Numbered from the stretch's first letter, positions 8,855 through 18,182 are shown. The stretch is 50,786 nt of DNA from Candidatus Gastranaerophilales bacterium (GCA_944322675.1 CALUPO010000014.1:1-50786); one strand, 5' to 3'. Notes: generated by a model from the letters alone, not told the origin. Translations and numbers: made by a program.

Positions 8855-10300
8855 TTATTTTGCTAAAGCATTTTTTATTAAATCATTTAATAACTGTGGA
8901 TTTGCCCGACCTTGTGTTTGTTTCATAGCTTGACCGACAAAAAAGCCGAATAATTTTTCTTTTCCTGCTTTATATTGTTCAACCTGACTTGGATTAGCTT
9001 TTATAATATCTTCAATAATTTTATTTAAAGCACTAGTATCAGAAATTGCCCCCATTCCTTCTTTTTCGACAATTTCTTTTACATTGCCACCGTCTTTTAA
9101 AAGTTTTATAATTAAGCTTTTGGCAATATTATTTGTAATTGTTTTGTTTTCAATCAAGTCAATTAAATCCTTTAACATTTGGGGTGTTAATTTTGTTTCA
9201 TTGATTGTTAATTTATTTTCTTTTAAATAAGCAGTAACTTCACCCATTAGAAAATTTGAGGCCATTTTAACGTTAGTATTAAGTTTTATAACCTCATCAA
9301 AAAATAAAGCAGTTTCCATTTGTTCAACGATAACATTAGCGTCATAAGGTGTTAATCCTAACTCAACATATCGATTACGCTTGGCTTGAGGTAACTCAGG
9401 CATTTTAGCTTTTATTTCATCAATCCAATTTTGAGATATTTCAAGCGGCATTAAGTCAGGTTCAGGGAAATAGCGATAATCGTGAGCATCTTCTTTACCA
9501 CGCATAGATTTAGTAATACCTTCATTATCATCCCAAAGTCTTGTTTCTTGAACAACAACGCCGCCATCTTCAACAATATCAATTTGTCTATCAATTTCAT
9601 ACTCAATAGCTCTTTGAAGTGCACGAAAACTATTGACGTTTTTGATTTCAGCACGGGTACCAAATTCTTTAGCCCCCTTTTTCATAATAGATATATTTGC
9701 ATCACATCTCATAGAGCCTTCTTCAAGGTTTCCATCGCATACATTTATATATCGTAAAACTGTTCTTAGTTCTTCCATATAAGCACGAGCTTCATCAGAA
9801 CTTCTCATATCAGGCTCAGATACTATTTCAAGAAGAGGAGTCCCTGCACGGTTTAAATCAACAAGTGAATAAGCTGAGCCGGCAATACCGCTTGCACCTG
9901 CATGAACAAGCTTACCGGCATCTTCTTCTAAATGTGCACGTGTAATACCAATTCTTTTTCCATTTATGTCTAAATAACCGTTAACACATATTGGTTTATC
10001 ATATTGTGAAATTTGATAACCTTTTGGTAAATCAGGATAAAAATATTGCTTACGGTCAAATTTACAATATCTTGGTATTTCACAATTTAAAGCAAGACCG
10101 CATAAAATACCCATATTTACTACTTCTTTATTTAATACTGGCAAAACACCAGGCATTCCTAACGTAATAGGGCTTGTATGACTATTAGGCTCTGCTCCAA
10201 ATTCTGTACTATCCGGTGCAAAAATCTTTGATTTGGTTTTTAATTGTGCATGCACTTCCAGACCTATTACAACTTCATATTTATCACGTATACTACTCAC
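8855..10300 (-). CDS. gatB: Asp-tRNA(Asn)/Glu-tRNA(Gln) amidotransferase subunit B
   Basis: GatB is the kinase and tRNA-binding subunit of GatCAB, which converts misacylated Glu-tRNA(Gln) and Asp-tRNA(Asn) to the amidated forms. The cradle domain starts with VIGLEVHAQLKTKSKIF. GMPGVLPVLN, RKQYFYPDLPKGYQISQYD and GSMRCDANIS follow as expected. The helical and YqeY-like tail domains fill about residues 295-481. Length (481) is typical. gatA and gatC are not in the window, so the operon is dispersed. It starts 36 bases after the gpmI stop. Confidence 0.97.
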   Translation of the reverse strand: MSSIRDKYEVVIGLEVHAQLKTKSKIFAPDSTEFGAEPNSHTSPITLGMPGVLPVLNKEVVNMGILCGLALNCEIPRYCKFDRKQYFYPDLPKGYQISQYDKPICVNGYLDINGKRIGITRAHLEEDAGKLVHAGASGIAGSAYSLVDLNRAGTPLLEIVSEPDMRSSDEARAYMEELRTVLRYINVCDGNLEEGSMRCDANISIMKKGAKEFGTRAEIKNVNSFRALQRAIEYEIDRQIDIVEDGGVVVQETRLWDDNEGITKSMRGKEDAHDYRYFPEPDLMPLEISQNWIDEIKAKMPELPQAKRNRYVELGLTPYDANVIVEQMETALFFDEVIKLNTNVKMASNFLMGEVTAYLKENKLTINETKLTPQMLKDLIDLIENKTITNNIAKSLIIKLLKDGGNVKEIVEKEGMGAISDTSALNKIIEDIIKANPSQVEQYKAGKEKLFGFFVGQAMKQTQGRANPQLLNDLIKNALAK

Positions 10301-10336
10301 TTGTTTTTACCTCTTTTTTCTCTTATTTAATATTAT

Positions 10337-11869
10337 TTATTCTACAATTAATGATTTTCCAGTCATTTCACTTGGTTGGTTAATACCCATTATATCCAGA
10401 ATTGTAGGGGCAACATCGCATAAAGCACCATCATTTCTTAACTTAATTTTTTCATTATCGTTTGTAATAACAATAAAAGGAACAGGGTTTGTTGTATGTG
10501 CTGTTTGAACTGCATGTGTTTTTGGATTTTCCATACATTCAGCGTTACCATGATCAGCAGTAAGAAGCATAGTTACACCTTTATCCATGGCTTTTTGAGC
10601 AATTTTGCCGACACACTTATCAACAAATTCAACAGCTTTAACAACAGCATCAAAGTTACCGGTGTGACCTACCATATCAGGATTTGCAAAGTTTACTAAA
10701 ATAAACTGATATGTTTTATCATCCAAAGCACTTAAAACATTTTCACATACTTCTTTTGCACTCATTTCAGGTTGCATATCATATGTTGCAACTTTTGGAG
10801 AATTAACAAGAACCCTTGTTTCTAATTCACCTTTTTTTTCAACACCGCCATTAAAGAAAAATGTAATATGAGCATATTTTTCTGTTTCAGCAGTGCGAAA
10901 TTGATTGATTTTATTATCTTCAAATACATCAGTTAAAATATTTGTAAGTTTTTGTGGAGGAAAAGCAATTGGTAAAGTAAAGGTTTCATCATATTGTGTT
11001 AAAGTTACATAATAAAGATTATCCAAAACTTCCATACGTTCAAAACCGGTAAAGTTAACAAAAGTTAAAGCTTTTGTAATTTCCCGGGCTCTATCAGGAC
11101 GGAAATTAAAGAAAATTATAGCATCTGAACTTTTTATGCGAGATTCTGGAACATCACAAACTGTTGGTTTTACAAATTCATCAGTTTCATCTTTACGGTA
11201 AGAATTTTCAATAGCTTCTTTTGCTGATTGAGCTTTTTCACCCTCACCTAAAACAAGACAGTTATATGCTTTTTCAACACGATCCCAACGATTGTCTCTA
11301 TCCATAGCCCAGTATCTTCCCATAACTGATGCAATTTTAGGAAGATGTCGTTTTTTTAATTCTTCTTCAATGATTTCAACGTATTTTAAAGCACTTTTTG
11401 GTGGTGTGTCACGGCCATCAAGAAAAGCATGCACATATACTTTCCTTAAACCTTTTTTTGCTGCAAGGTCAATAAGTGCTATTAAATGGTTTAATGAGCT
11501 ATGAACACCGCCATCTGATAATAATCCAAACAAATGAAGTGAAGAATTATTTGATTTGCAATGATTTATTGCACTTAAAAATTGTTCATTTTTATAAAAT
11601 GAACCATCTTTTATTGCATTATTTATTCTTGATAATTCTTGATAAACAATTCTTCCTGCACCTAAATTTAAATGACCGACTTCTGAATTTCCCATTTGAC
11701 CTTCCGGTAAGCCTACATATTCTCCATCTGCTCGGATTTGAGTATAATTTTGCGTTTCCTTTAATTTATCAAAATTTGGTGTATTATTCATCTTTGTACC
11801 ATCTTTTGGACAACCTTCAACATTTATTCCAAAACCATCCATAATACACAATAAAACTCGTTTGCTCAT
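10337..11869 (-). CDS. gpmI: Cofactor-independent phosphoglycerate mutase
   Basis: Interconverts 3- and 2-phosphoglycerate in glycolysis; alkaline phosphatase superfamily, two Mn ions. Asp11 (IMDGFG) and Ser62 (MGNSEVGHLN) are the metal ligand and the phosphorylated nucleophile. HAFLDGRDTPP, FNFRPDRAREIT and TADHGNAE are the other metal and substrate segments. Length (510) is standard. A ribosome binding site (AAGGAA) sits before the ATG. It lies between the prepilin peptidase and gatB, all on the minus strand with ~40-base gaps. Confidence 0.97.
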   Translation of the reverse strand: MSKRVLLCIMDGFGINVEGCPKDGTKMNNTPNFDKLKETQNYTQIRADGEYVGLPEGQMGNSEVGHLNLGAGRIVYQELSRINNAIKDGSFYKNEQFLSAINHCKSNNSSLHLFGLLSDGGVHSSLNHLIALIDLAAKKGLRKVYVHAFLDGRDTPPKSALKYVEIIEEELKKRHLPKIASVMGRYWAMDRDNRWDRVEKAYNCLVLGEGEKAQSAKEAIENSYRKDETDEFVKPTVCDVPESRIKSSDAIIFFNFRPDRAREITKALTFVNFTGFERMEVLDNLYYVTLTQYDETFTLPIAFPPQKLTNILTDVFEDNKINQFRTAETEKYAHITFFFNGGVEKKGELETRVLVNSPKVATYDMQPEMSAKEVCENVLSALDDKTYQFILVNFANPDMVGHTGNFDAVVKAVEFVDKCVGKIAQKAMDKGVTMLLTADHGNAECMENPKTHAVQTAHTTNPVPFIVITNDNEKIKLRNDGALCDVAPTILDIMGINQPSEMTGKSLIVE

Positions 11870-11908
11870 TTTATAGTTCCTTTATTTTAAATACTTTTAT
11901 ACTTTATA

Positions 11909-12832
11909 TTATCCCAGAAAAAAAAATGTTGTAAAATAATAGATTAACCCACCTAAAATTAATGATGGTGCAAATGGAAATTGCTTTATATCATTATTTA
12001 TTTTTGTCATTTTTAAAAGTTTATATGAGCTTAAAATTCCGCTTAAAAATAAAACTACTATGTTTATTATATTATTTGGGTAAAAATGACTTAAAATAGT
12101 TGAAATAGTAAATATAGATAAAAGTAATATTAAACTATATTCTTTCTTTTTTATTAATCCGGTTAGAAATTGGGGCAAAAGAGTTATAACTTGCAAAGCA
12201 AAACTTAAAATAATTATATTAAATAGACTTTTAAAACCAAATATAGTCCCAAGACTCATTAATACATAAGAATCTCCTTCACCAAAAGCTCGTTTTTTTA
12301 CTATTTTATAAATAATAAATGTTAAAACTTCTAAAAACAAAAAACCTGCTATTGCACCAAAAATAGAATCTAATAAATTGTTATTAAAAAAATTATAAAA
12401 TAATCCTAAGATAGCAAGGATATATGTATGAATTGTAAAAATAACTTTTTCTTTAATATCAGTCATAAAAATAACAATAAATAATGAAGTAAATATAAAA
12501 TAAAAAATTAAGTTTAAACTCAAACCATATTTTAAAAATAAGAAACCATAAAAGGCTGCATTTAAAAATTCAATTATCGGGTATTGAATACTTATTTTTT
12601 CATGACAAAATGCACATTTTCCTCTTAATAATATGTAAGAAAAAATTGGAATATTATGATACCATTTTAATTTATTTAAGCATTTAGGGCACTTTGAAGG
12701 AGGAAAGATTATTGATTCATTTGATAAATTTCTTATTATGACAACATTTAAAAAACTACCTATACACAATCCGATTAAGAAAAAATATATAAAAAAATAT
12801 ATATTACTCGTATTATTAACAATTGGTATCAT
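11909..12832 (-). CDS. pilD: Prepilin peptidase / N-methyltransferase (PilD-type)
   Basis: Polytopic membrane aspartyl protease that cleaves and N-methylates type IV prepilins or related pseudopilins. The N-terminal cytoplasmic domain has GSFLNVVIIR and two Cys pairs (CPKC and CAFC) for zinc and the methyltransferase part. The protease Asp residues are in FMTDIKEKVI and FGEGDSYVL. The rest is about 8 hydrophobic segments. I take ATG 12832 as the start; an in-frame GTG at 12844 lacks a binding site. It overlaps the end of the sigma-factor gene, so the two are translationally coupled. No pilin gene is in the window. Confidence 0.92.
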   Translation of the reverse strand: MIPIVNNTSNIYFFIYFFLIGLCIGSFLNVVIIRNLSNESIIFPPSKCPKCLNKLKWYHNIPIFSYILLRGKCAFCHEKISIQYPIIEFLNAAFYGFLFLKYGLSLNLIFYFIFTSLFIVIFMTDIKEKVIFTIHTYILAILGLFYNFFNNNLLDSIFGAIAGFLFLEVLTFIIYKIVKKRAFGEGDSYVLMSLGTIFGFKSLFNIIILSFALQVITLLPQFLTGLIKKKEYSLILLLSIFTISTILSHFYPNNIINIVVLFLSGILSSYKLLKMTKINNDIKQFPFAPSLILGGLIYYFTTFFFLG

Positions 12833-13634
12833 TATCTTTCTCACTTAATATTTGAAAAAGTTGTTTTAGAGCTTTTTTTAAAAGACGTGAAATCATCATT
12901 TGGTTGGTGTTTAAAATTTTTGATATTTCGCGTTGTGAATAACCTTCAAAAAAAGTTAGCTTGACTATTTTCTGAAGTTGTTCATCAAGTTGTGATATAG
13001 CTTCTTTAACTTCAATTTTATTTTCGTTAATTGATTTAAAATCTATTAAATCGTCACGATTTACAAGTATATTTTCAGTTTTTGTAAATTCACTATCAAA
13101 AGAGATTTGTTCAAGTGAGATAACGTTTTTACGTCTATCATACTCCATAACATCATTAATTTTTTCAAGTGGCATTTGAAGAACTCTAGCTATATCATAA
13201 TCAGTTGGATTTTCAATGTTATTTGCAATAAGACTAGCTTTTATCTGTGTAATTCTGTAGGCAAGTTCTTGAATTGCACGTGAAGGTCTTATCATTGCGA
13301 TTTTATCACGTAAATAATGTTTTATTTCGCCTGTGATTTTATACGTTGCATAAGTTTTAAATTTATTACTTATATCACTTTTGTAAGAATTTATAGCTTT
13401 AATTAACCCAATTGCTCCTACTTGAATTATATCCTCAATAGGGTCTGTACTTCTTCTTGCAAGTCCTTTTGCAATTTTAGTCACAAGCGGCATGCAAGCC
13501 ATCAATATAAGAGTTTCATAATGTTTTTTTATTTTCTTATCATTTTCAACTTCATATTTATGCAGCCAAAATAATATTTCTTCATTATTAAACTCATCTT
13601 GAGTTAAGTTTGATTCTTTCTTTATCATATTCAT
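12816..13634 (-). CDS. Alternative sigma factor, SigB/SigF/SigG-type
   Basis: A 272-residue sigma-70 family protein lacking region 1.1. Region 2 runs about 50-115 (DIIQVGAIGLIKAINSY and KFKTYATYKITGEIKHYLRD). Region 3 follows (IQELAYRITQIKASL, then NPTDYDIARVLQM). Region 4 has the helix-turn-helix YSQREISKILNTNQMMISRL at about 232-251. The layout is that of group 3 sigma factors (SigB/F/G). In cyanobacteria the group 3 factor SigF controls type IV pilus genes. The overlap here with a prepilin peptidase gene fits the same link, though this is inference. No anti-sigma gene is adjacent. Confidence 0.9.
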   Translation of the reverse strand: MNMIKKESNLTQDEFNNEEILFWLHKYEVENDKKIKKHYETLILMACMPLVTKIAKGLARRSTDPIEDIIQVGAIGLIKAINSYKSDISNKFKTYATYKITGEIKHYLRDKIAMIRPSRAIQELAYRITQIKASLIANNIENPTDYDIARVLQMPLEKINDVMEYDRRKNVISLEQISFDSEFTKTENILVNRDDLIDFKSINENKIEVKEAISQLDEQLQKIVKLTFFEGYSQREISKILNTNQMMISRLLKKALKQLFQILSEKDNDTNC

Positions 13635-13724
13635 ACATTAAATTATAAATTAATCTTTAATGCAAGTCAAAAGAAGTTTTTACAATTTTAATAATTGAAT
13701 AATAAGTTTTGTTAAGTAGGTTTA

Positions 13725-13733
13725 TGGTATAAT
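13725..13733 (+). promoter_or_regulatory. Extended -10 promoter of the purine nucleoside phosphorylase gene
   Basis: TGG followed by perfect TATAAT (13728-13733). A -35-like TTGTTA at 13709-13714 has a short 13-base spacer, so recognition probably rests on the extended -10. The ribosome binding site AAGGAG (13749-13754) then lies 11 bases before the ATG at 13766. Confidence 0.6.
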
Positions 13734-13765
13734 AAATATAGTTTAATTAAGGAGATATTTAACTT

Positions 13766-14569
13766 ATGGAAGCAACATTAAATTATATAAAAAGCAAACT
13801 TGATAATTTTATTCCAGAAACAGCTTGTATTCTTGGATCTGGTTTGGGGGAACTTGCAGATGAATTTTCAGATTCCATAAAAATTGGTTTTAGTGAAATA
13901 CCGGGTTTTAAAAGAACTACGATTGATGGACATGCGGGTAATTTAGTATTTACTAAGCTGAATAATAAAAATATTGTGTTTATGCAAGGAAGATACCATT
14001 ATTATGAAGGACATACTATTAAAGATGTTGTTTTTCCAATAAAAGTGTTAAAATTGCTTGGTTTAAAAAATTTAATTATAACAAATGCTGCAGGGGGGTT
14101 AAATCAAAATTATACCCCCAGAACTTTAATGATTATAAATGATCATATTAATTTTACAGGTACTAATCCTTTAATTGGTCCAAATGAGGAAAATATGGGG
14201 GTGAGGTTTCCTGATATGTCAGAAGTTTATAATAAAAAACTAATTGAAAAGGCAAATGAAATAGCTCGAGATTTAAATATACATGTTGAAAATGGAGTTT
14301 ATATTGGAGTGACCGGCCCTAGTTATGAGACACCTTCTGAAATACGTATGTTTCGTAATTTTGGTGCATCGGCTATTGGCATGTCTACTGTTAATGAAGC
14401 TATTTACGCTAATTATTGTGGTTTAAAGGTTTTGGGAATAAGTTGTATTACAAATTGTGCTGCAGGTTTGTCAAAAACAAAATTAAGTCATGTTGAAGTT
14501 GTTGAAACTGCAAATAGGGTTAAGACCGAATTTAAAACACTTGTTAAAAATATTATTCAAAAAATATAG
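13766..14569 (+). CDS. Purine nucleoside phosphorylase (PunA/XapA type)
   Basis: Phosphorolysis of purine (deoxy)nucleosides to base plus (deoxy)ribose-1-phosphate in purine salvage; trimeric PNP class. Family motifs are ILGSGLGELAD (phosphate loop, about 22-32), IDGHAGNLVF (His), MQGRYHYYEGH, ITNAAGGLN, TGPSYETPSEIRM, IGMSTVNEAIYA and ITNCAAGLSKTKLSH, the last carrying the purine-site Asn. Length (267) is normal. It stands alone with its own promoter and a good ribosome binding site, upstream of the ferredoxin and purA genes. Confidence 0.94.
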   Translation: MEATLNYIKSKLDNFIPETACILGSGLGELADEFSDSIKIGFSEIPGFKRTTIDGHAGNLVFTKLNNKNIVFMQGRYHYYEGHTIKDVVFPIKVLKLLGLKNLIITNAAGGLNQNYTPRTLMIINDHINFTGTNPLIGPNEENMGVRFPDMSEVYNKKLIEKANEIARDLNIHVENGVYIGVTGPSYETPSEIRMFRNFGASAIGMSTVNEAIYANYCGLKVLGISCITNCAAGLSKTKLSHVEVVETANRVKTEFKTLVKNIIQKI

Positions 14570-14676
14570 CCTCAATATAAGCTTGAATATTTTTTAGTTT
14601 GTGGTATTTTAAGAATAAAGCAAAATATTTTATTTTGTTTTGTGTGTTAAATTTGATGAGAAAAAGGAGACTTTAA

Positions 14677-14856
14677 ATGAAAGTAACTATTGAAGACGGA
14701 TGCATAGCTTGTGGTGCTTGCGAATCAATTTGTGATGCTGTTTTTACCGTGGATGATGTTGCTACTGTTAATGAAGCTGAAGTAAGCAATAATGAAGATT
14801 GCGTTAAAGAAGCTGCTGAATCTTGTCCGGTTAGTGTTATTAAAGTTGAAGAATAG
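14677..14856 (+). CDS. Small [4Fe-4S] ferredoxin
   Basis: A 59-residue electron carrier. Cys9, Cys12 and Cys15 (CIACGAC) and Cys50 (SCPV) are the expected ligands of a single [4Fe-4S] cluster. Cys19 and Cys42 sit where Thermotoga-type single-cluster ferredoxins have their disulfide, so this is probably that subclass. The remainder is acidic (VTIEDG, VDDVATVNEAE). A binding site (AAAGGAGA) precedes ATG 14677, and a strong intrinsic terminator follows at 14889, so it is a monocistronic gene. No dedicated redox partner is adjacent. Confidence 0.93.
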   Translation: MKVTIEDGCIACGACESICDAVFTVDDVATVNEAEVSNNEDCVKEAAESCPVSVIKVEE

Positions 14857-14888
14857 TTGTAAAATTTTATTTTAATGTTATTAATTTT

Positions 14889-14925
14889 AACGTCTTACTG
14901 TTATTCTAACAGTAAGACGTTTTTG
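14889..14925 (+). terminator. Intrinsic terminator after the ferredoxin gene
   Basis: A perfect 15-bp stem (arms 14889-14903 and 14907-14921, core CGTCTTACTG/CAGTAAGACG) with a 3-base loop is followed by a run of T. It is the clearest rho-independent terminator in the window. Confidence 0.92.
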
Positions 14926-14988
14926 TGTGTTGAGTTATTTTTTACTTTGTAATAAAATAAATCTGTAATAATAAATCATGAGGATAAA

Positions 14989-16275
14989 ATGGCGAATATA
15001 GTTGTTGTTGGTGCACAATGGGGAGATGAAGGTAAGGCTAAAATAACAGACCTTTTGTCAAAAGATGCTAACTTTATAATACGTTATCAGGGGGGATGTA
15101 ACGCCGGACATACTGTTGTTGTGGGAGATGAAACTTTTAAATTTCATTTAATACCTTCCGGTGTATTAAATAAAAATAAAAAATGTTTTATAGGCTCAGG
15201 GGTTGTGATTCACCCTGAGACGTTTAAACGTGAAGTTGATGATTTAAAAAATCGTAATATTGATTTATCTAATTTAAAAATAAGCCCCCTTGCATCAATA
15301 ACAATGCCATATCATATAGATTTAGACTCAGCAAGTGAGTCAAGCCAAAATGAGAATAAAATAGGAACAACAAAAAAAGGTATAGGACCTACATATGCAG
15401 ATAAAATAGCAAGAGTTGGTCTTAAAATTCAGGATTTATACGATGAAGAACTTTCAGATAAACTTGATAAAATACTTCCATTAAAAAATGATATCTTGAC
15501 AAAGATTTATGGTTTAAAACCTTATTCCAAAGAAGAAATTTTAAAGTTATGTAAGGATTATGCACAGATATTTGAACCATATTTTTGTGAAAATTGGCAG
15601 GATATGTTAATTGAAGCAAAGAAAAATGGAAAAATATTATTTGAAGGTGCTCAAGGTGTTATGCTTGATGTTGATTTTGGAACATATCCTTATGTGACAA
15701 GTTCAAATCCTATAGCTGGTGGTGCTTCCACAGGGTCTGGACTTGGACCTAATGTTATAAATGAGATTATTGGTGTTTTTAAAGCATATATTACAAGAGT
15801 TGGTGAAGGTCCTTTTGTTACCGAACTTGATAATGAAATAGGAGGCAAAATACAAACAATTGGTGCAGAATTTGGAACAACTACCGGGCGTCCAAGACGA
15901 TGTGGGTGGTTTGACACTCTTGTTGCAAAGTATGCTGTTCTTGTAAGCGGTATAACCCAAATAGCACTTACTAAAATCGATGTTTTTGATAGTTTTGATG
16001 AAATAAAATTATGTACCGCTTATAGAGATGTTAAGAATGGAAAAGTTTATAAAACTTATCCTACAAATATTTCTCTTCATAAACACTTAGAACCAATTTA
16101 CGAAACTTTTGATGGGTGGAAAGAAGATATTTCAAAAATTACAAATTATAAAGATTTGCCTTCAAATCTTATAAAATATATTAAACGTATTGAAGAAATT
16201 GTTGGAGTTAAAGTTAATATTATTTCAGTTGGCCCAAAACGCGAACAAACAATTATACTTAAAAAGCCGTTTTAA
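14989..16275 (+). CDS. purA: Adenylosuccinate synthetase
   Basis: Joins IMP and aspartate using GTP, the first committed step of AMP synthesis. Motifs in order: VVGAQWGDEG (GTP/IMP site), YQGGCNAGHTVVVG, GTTKKGIGPTYADKIAR, ILFEGAQGVMLDVDFGTYPYV, TRVGEGPF, TTGRPRRCGWFD and ALTKIDVFD. Length (428) is normal. One oddity is the P-loop-like motif: GDEGKAK here, where the family normally has GDEGKGK, caused by a GCT codon. It follows the ferredoxin terminator and runs convergent with the mini-III gene, with 27 bases between stops. Confidence 0.97.
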   Translation: MANIVVVGAQWGDEGKAKITDLLSKDANFIIRYQGGCNAGHTVVVGDETFKFHLIPSGVLNKNKKCFIGSGVVIHPETFKREVDDLKNRNIDLSNLKISPLASITMPYHIDLDSASESSQNENKIGTTKKGIGPTYADKIARVGLKIQDLYDEELSDKLDKILPLKNDILTKIYGLKPYSKEEILKLCKDYAQIFEPYFCENWQDMLIEAKKNGKILFEGAQGVMLDVDFGTYPYVTSSNPIAGGASTGSGLGPNVINEIIGVFKAYITRVGEGPFVTELDNEIGGKIQTIGAEFGTTTGRPRRCGWFDTLVAKYAVLVSGITQIALTKIDVFDSFDEIKLCTAYRDVKNGKVYKTYPTNISLHKHLEPIYETFDGWKEDISKITNYKDLPSNLIKYIKRIEEIVGVKVNIISVGPKREQTIILKKPF

Positions 16276-16302
16276 TGTAAAATATCATAAAAATATAGAA
16301 GT

Positions 16303-16665
16303 TTATAAGTTTTTTATTACTTCATTTTTTAACTTTTCAATAATAAAATTGTACTTTTCAATATTGTTAATATAAAGATAGCCTAGAACTGCTTCAAAAG
16401 CTGTGGCATTTCTATGAAGCGTTTGATTAATTCTTCGTTGGGAAGATGTTTTTATGTTTCTTGCACGTCTTAAAATTTCTAATTCTTCATCTTTTAAATA
16501 ATACTTTAAAAAATCCAATAGATTATTTTGAAAGGAAGCATTTACAAACTTTACTGTCATTTTGTGAAGCTCACTTAGTTTATTTGTTTTATATATAACT
16601 ATTTCACGAATGACAAGCTCCCATAAAGCATCACCAATATGTGCGTAACATTTAATATTTAACAT
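16303..16665 (-). CDS. mrnC: Mini-ribonuclease III
   Basis: A 120-residue stand-alone RNase III catalytic domain with no dsRNA-binding domain. In Firmicutes and cyanobacteria Mini-III trims 23S rRNA precursor ends. The signature begins YAHIGDALWELVIRE (catalytic Asp in HIGDALWE). RRARNIKTS and ATAFEAVLGYLYI (second acidic active-site cluster, Glu in FEAVLG) follow. Length matches the family. In many genomes it sits next to cysS; here it does not. It is convergent with purA. Confidence 0.9.
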   Translation of the reverse strand: MLNIKCYAHIGDALWELVIREIVIYKTNKLSELHKMTVKFVNASFQNNLLDFLKYYLKDEELEILRRARNIKTSSQRRINQTLHRNATAFEAVLGYLYINNIEKYNFIIEKLKNEVIKNL

Positions 16666-16682
16666 TTAAGTTTTAATCCGCA

Positions 16683-16901
16683 TTATAATTCTTCCAATTG
16701 AAGTTTATATATTGGTTTAACTTTTACGCAATAATCTTGAGTCAATTCTTTTAAATTTTCTTCAATATTATTAATTGCTTGAATTTCCGTTTTACCAAAA
16801 GCTATTATGTTTTTTATTAAACAATTAGCTAAAAAACCACATCCTCGATTGTCTCTATAAATAAGTACCGGATATTCAATAAATTCTAAAAATTTTGCCA
16901 T
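16683..16901 (-). CDS. HicB-like small protein
   Basis: A 72-residue protein from the ATG at 16901. An in-frame GTG at 16928 would add nine residues but lacks a binding site, while ATG 16901 has GAAGAG upstream. The sequence follows the partial RNase H-like fold of HicB/UPF0150 proteins: YPVLIYRDNRGCGFLANC, then FGKTEIQAINNIEENLKEL. No HicA toxin gene and no C-terminal DNA-binding domain are present, so it is probably a solitary HicB-fold protein and not a complete toxin-antitoxin pair. It lies 17 bases upstream of the mini-III start on the same strand and may be cotranscribed. Confidence 0.6.
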   Translation of the reverse strand: MAKFLEFIEYPVLIYRDNRGCGFLANCLIKNIIAFGKTEIQAINNIEENLKELTQDYCVKVKPIYKLQLEEL

Positions 16902-16967
16902 ATTTGTCTCTTCACTAAACTTACTCACATATATATTATCGGCAGGTTTTTAAAATACTTTAATAAA

Positions 16968-18182
16968 ATGTTAAAAAATGTTATCATAATATTTATGAAC
17001 ATATTATTTATTGATGATAATTATAATATGGAACTGAAGGATAAGTTGGATTATAATGACCTAAAATTAAAAGATTTAATTGAGGGTATTGAAAATCTTG
17101 GACATGTTGTTGATGTTTTAAAACCTAATTTTTTGCTTAAAGGGTTATATAAGAAATGTAAATTTTTTTCAGATGGAATATATGACCAGAATTATCGTGT
17201 TATTTTTAATTATAATTTTATAACTCCCATGCTTTTAGCAGTTAAAGATAAAATTATTAATGATGTTGAACTTGAAAAATATGATATAATAGTGGCAACT
17301 TCTTTTTTTGGTATATTATTTGCTGAAAAATTAAAAAAAATTGCCTTAAAACCTGTGGTTTATGTTTTAAATGAGTTTGAGTATAAAGTTCTTACGTTCT
17401 TTTTTAAATTTTTGCCACATAGATTATATTTAAGAAACGCATATCGTTATGCAAGGCTTATAGCTTGTTCATCTTCAGTTATTATAAAAAAGTTTAAAAA
17501 GGAATACCCTCAGCTAAAACATAAGCTTTTTTTCGCATATCCTTCAATTTCAAGAGATTTAATTATAAGTCGGGAGGATATGTTTCAGAAATTAAATAAT
17601 TTTTTTGAAAAAAAACATATTATAATTGTTACTACGTATAATATTCCTTATGAATTTGACATTATAAATATTATAAAGAGTGTTGAAAAGTTGGATTTAA
17701 TAAATTGGAATTTAAAAATTTTATATAAAGATTTTATTCATCCTAAAATTGAGGTATTATGTTTTAAACTTGGTATTTTAGAAAAAGTAAGTTTTGTAAA
17801 AATAGAAAGTGATAATGATTTAAATTTAATATTTGAAGAGGCAAATTTATTTATATCTGCACAAAAAGGTTATGATTTTAATGTTTTATTTTTAAAAGCT
17901 ATGTCAAAAGGTGTAATTCCATTATGTTATAAAGATTCAGGAGCTGATGGAGTTATTATCAATTGTACAAATGGGTTTATTATTAAGGAAAGTAAGGAAG
18001 AATTTTCTAAACTTTTAAATAATATTTGTACACTTGATAATAATGTGTTATTAAAAATAGTTTCAAATATTAATAAAACTGTTTATAAATATACTCAAGA
18101 ACGTCGTGTTATAAATTTTGTTGATAAAATATACAAAATTATTGATATTCAAAGTAAAAGAAGTATTTTAATAAAAAAATAA
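16968..18182 (+). CDS. Glycosyltransferase, GT-B fold (GT4-like)
   Basis: A 404-residue protein with a Rossmann-like N-terminus (MNILFIDDNYN at residues 10-20) and the GT-B pattern of two halves. Evidence for the C-terminal donor domain is LINWNLKILYKD, KVSFVKIESDNDLNLIFEEA and the stretch FLKAMSKGVIPLCYKDSGAD, which matches the E/S-A-x-x-x-G-x-P region of GT4 enzymes. The acceptor is unknown; a role in envelope polysaccharide or glycolipid synthesis is likely. The start could be Met10 (16995), which fits the first beta strand better. No obvious ribosome binding site precedes either start. Confidence 0.7.
   Translation: MLKNVIIIFMNILFIDDNYNMELKDKLDYNDLKLKDLIEGIENLGHVVDVLKPNFLLKGLYKKCKFFSDGIYDQNYRVIFNYNFITPMLLAVKDKIINDVELEKYDIIVATSFFGILFAEKLKKIALKPVVYVLNEFEYKVLTFFFKFLPHRLYLRNAYRYARLIACSSSVIIKKFKKEYPQLKHKLFFAYPSISRDLIISREDMFQKLNNFFEKKHIIIVTTYNIPYEFDIINIIKSVEKLDLINWNLKILYKDFIHPKIEVLCFKLGILEKVSFVKIESDNDLNLIFEEANLFISAQKGYDFNVLFLKAMSKGVIPLCYKDSGADGVIINCTNGFIIKESKEEFSKLLNNICTLDNNVLLKIVSNINKTVYKYTQERRVINFVDKIYKIIDIQSKRSILIKK

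Noticed and set aside
11476-11844. 122-codon ORF antisense to gpmI
   Set aside because: It lies entirely within conserved gpmI codons and its Leu/His-rich translation is a shadow pattern.
16683-16928. HicAB toxin-antitoxin pair
   Set aside because: No HicA-like ORF is adjacent on either strand.
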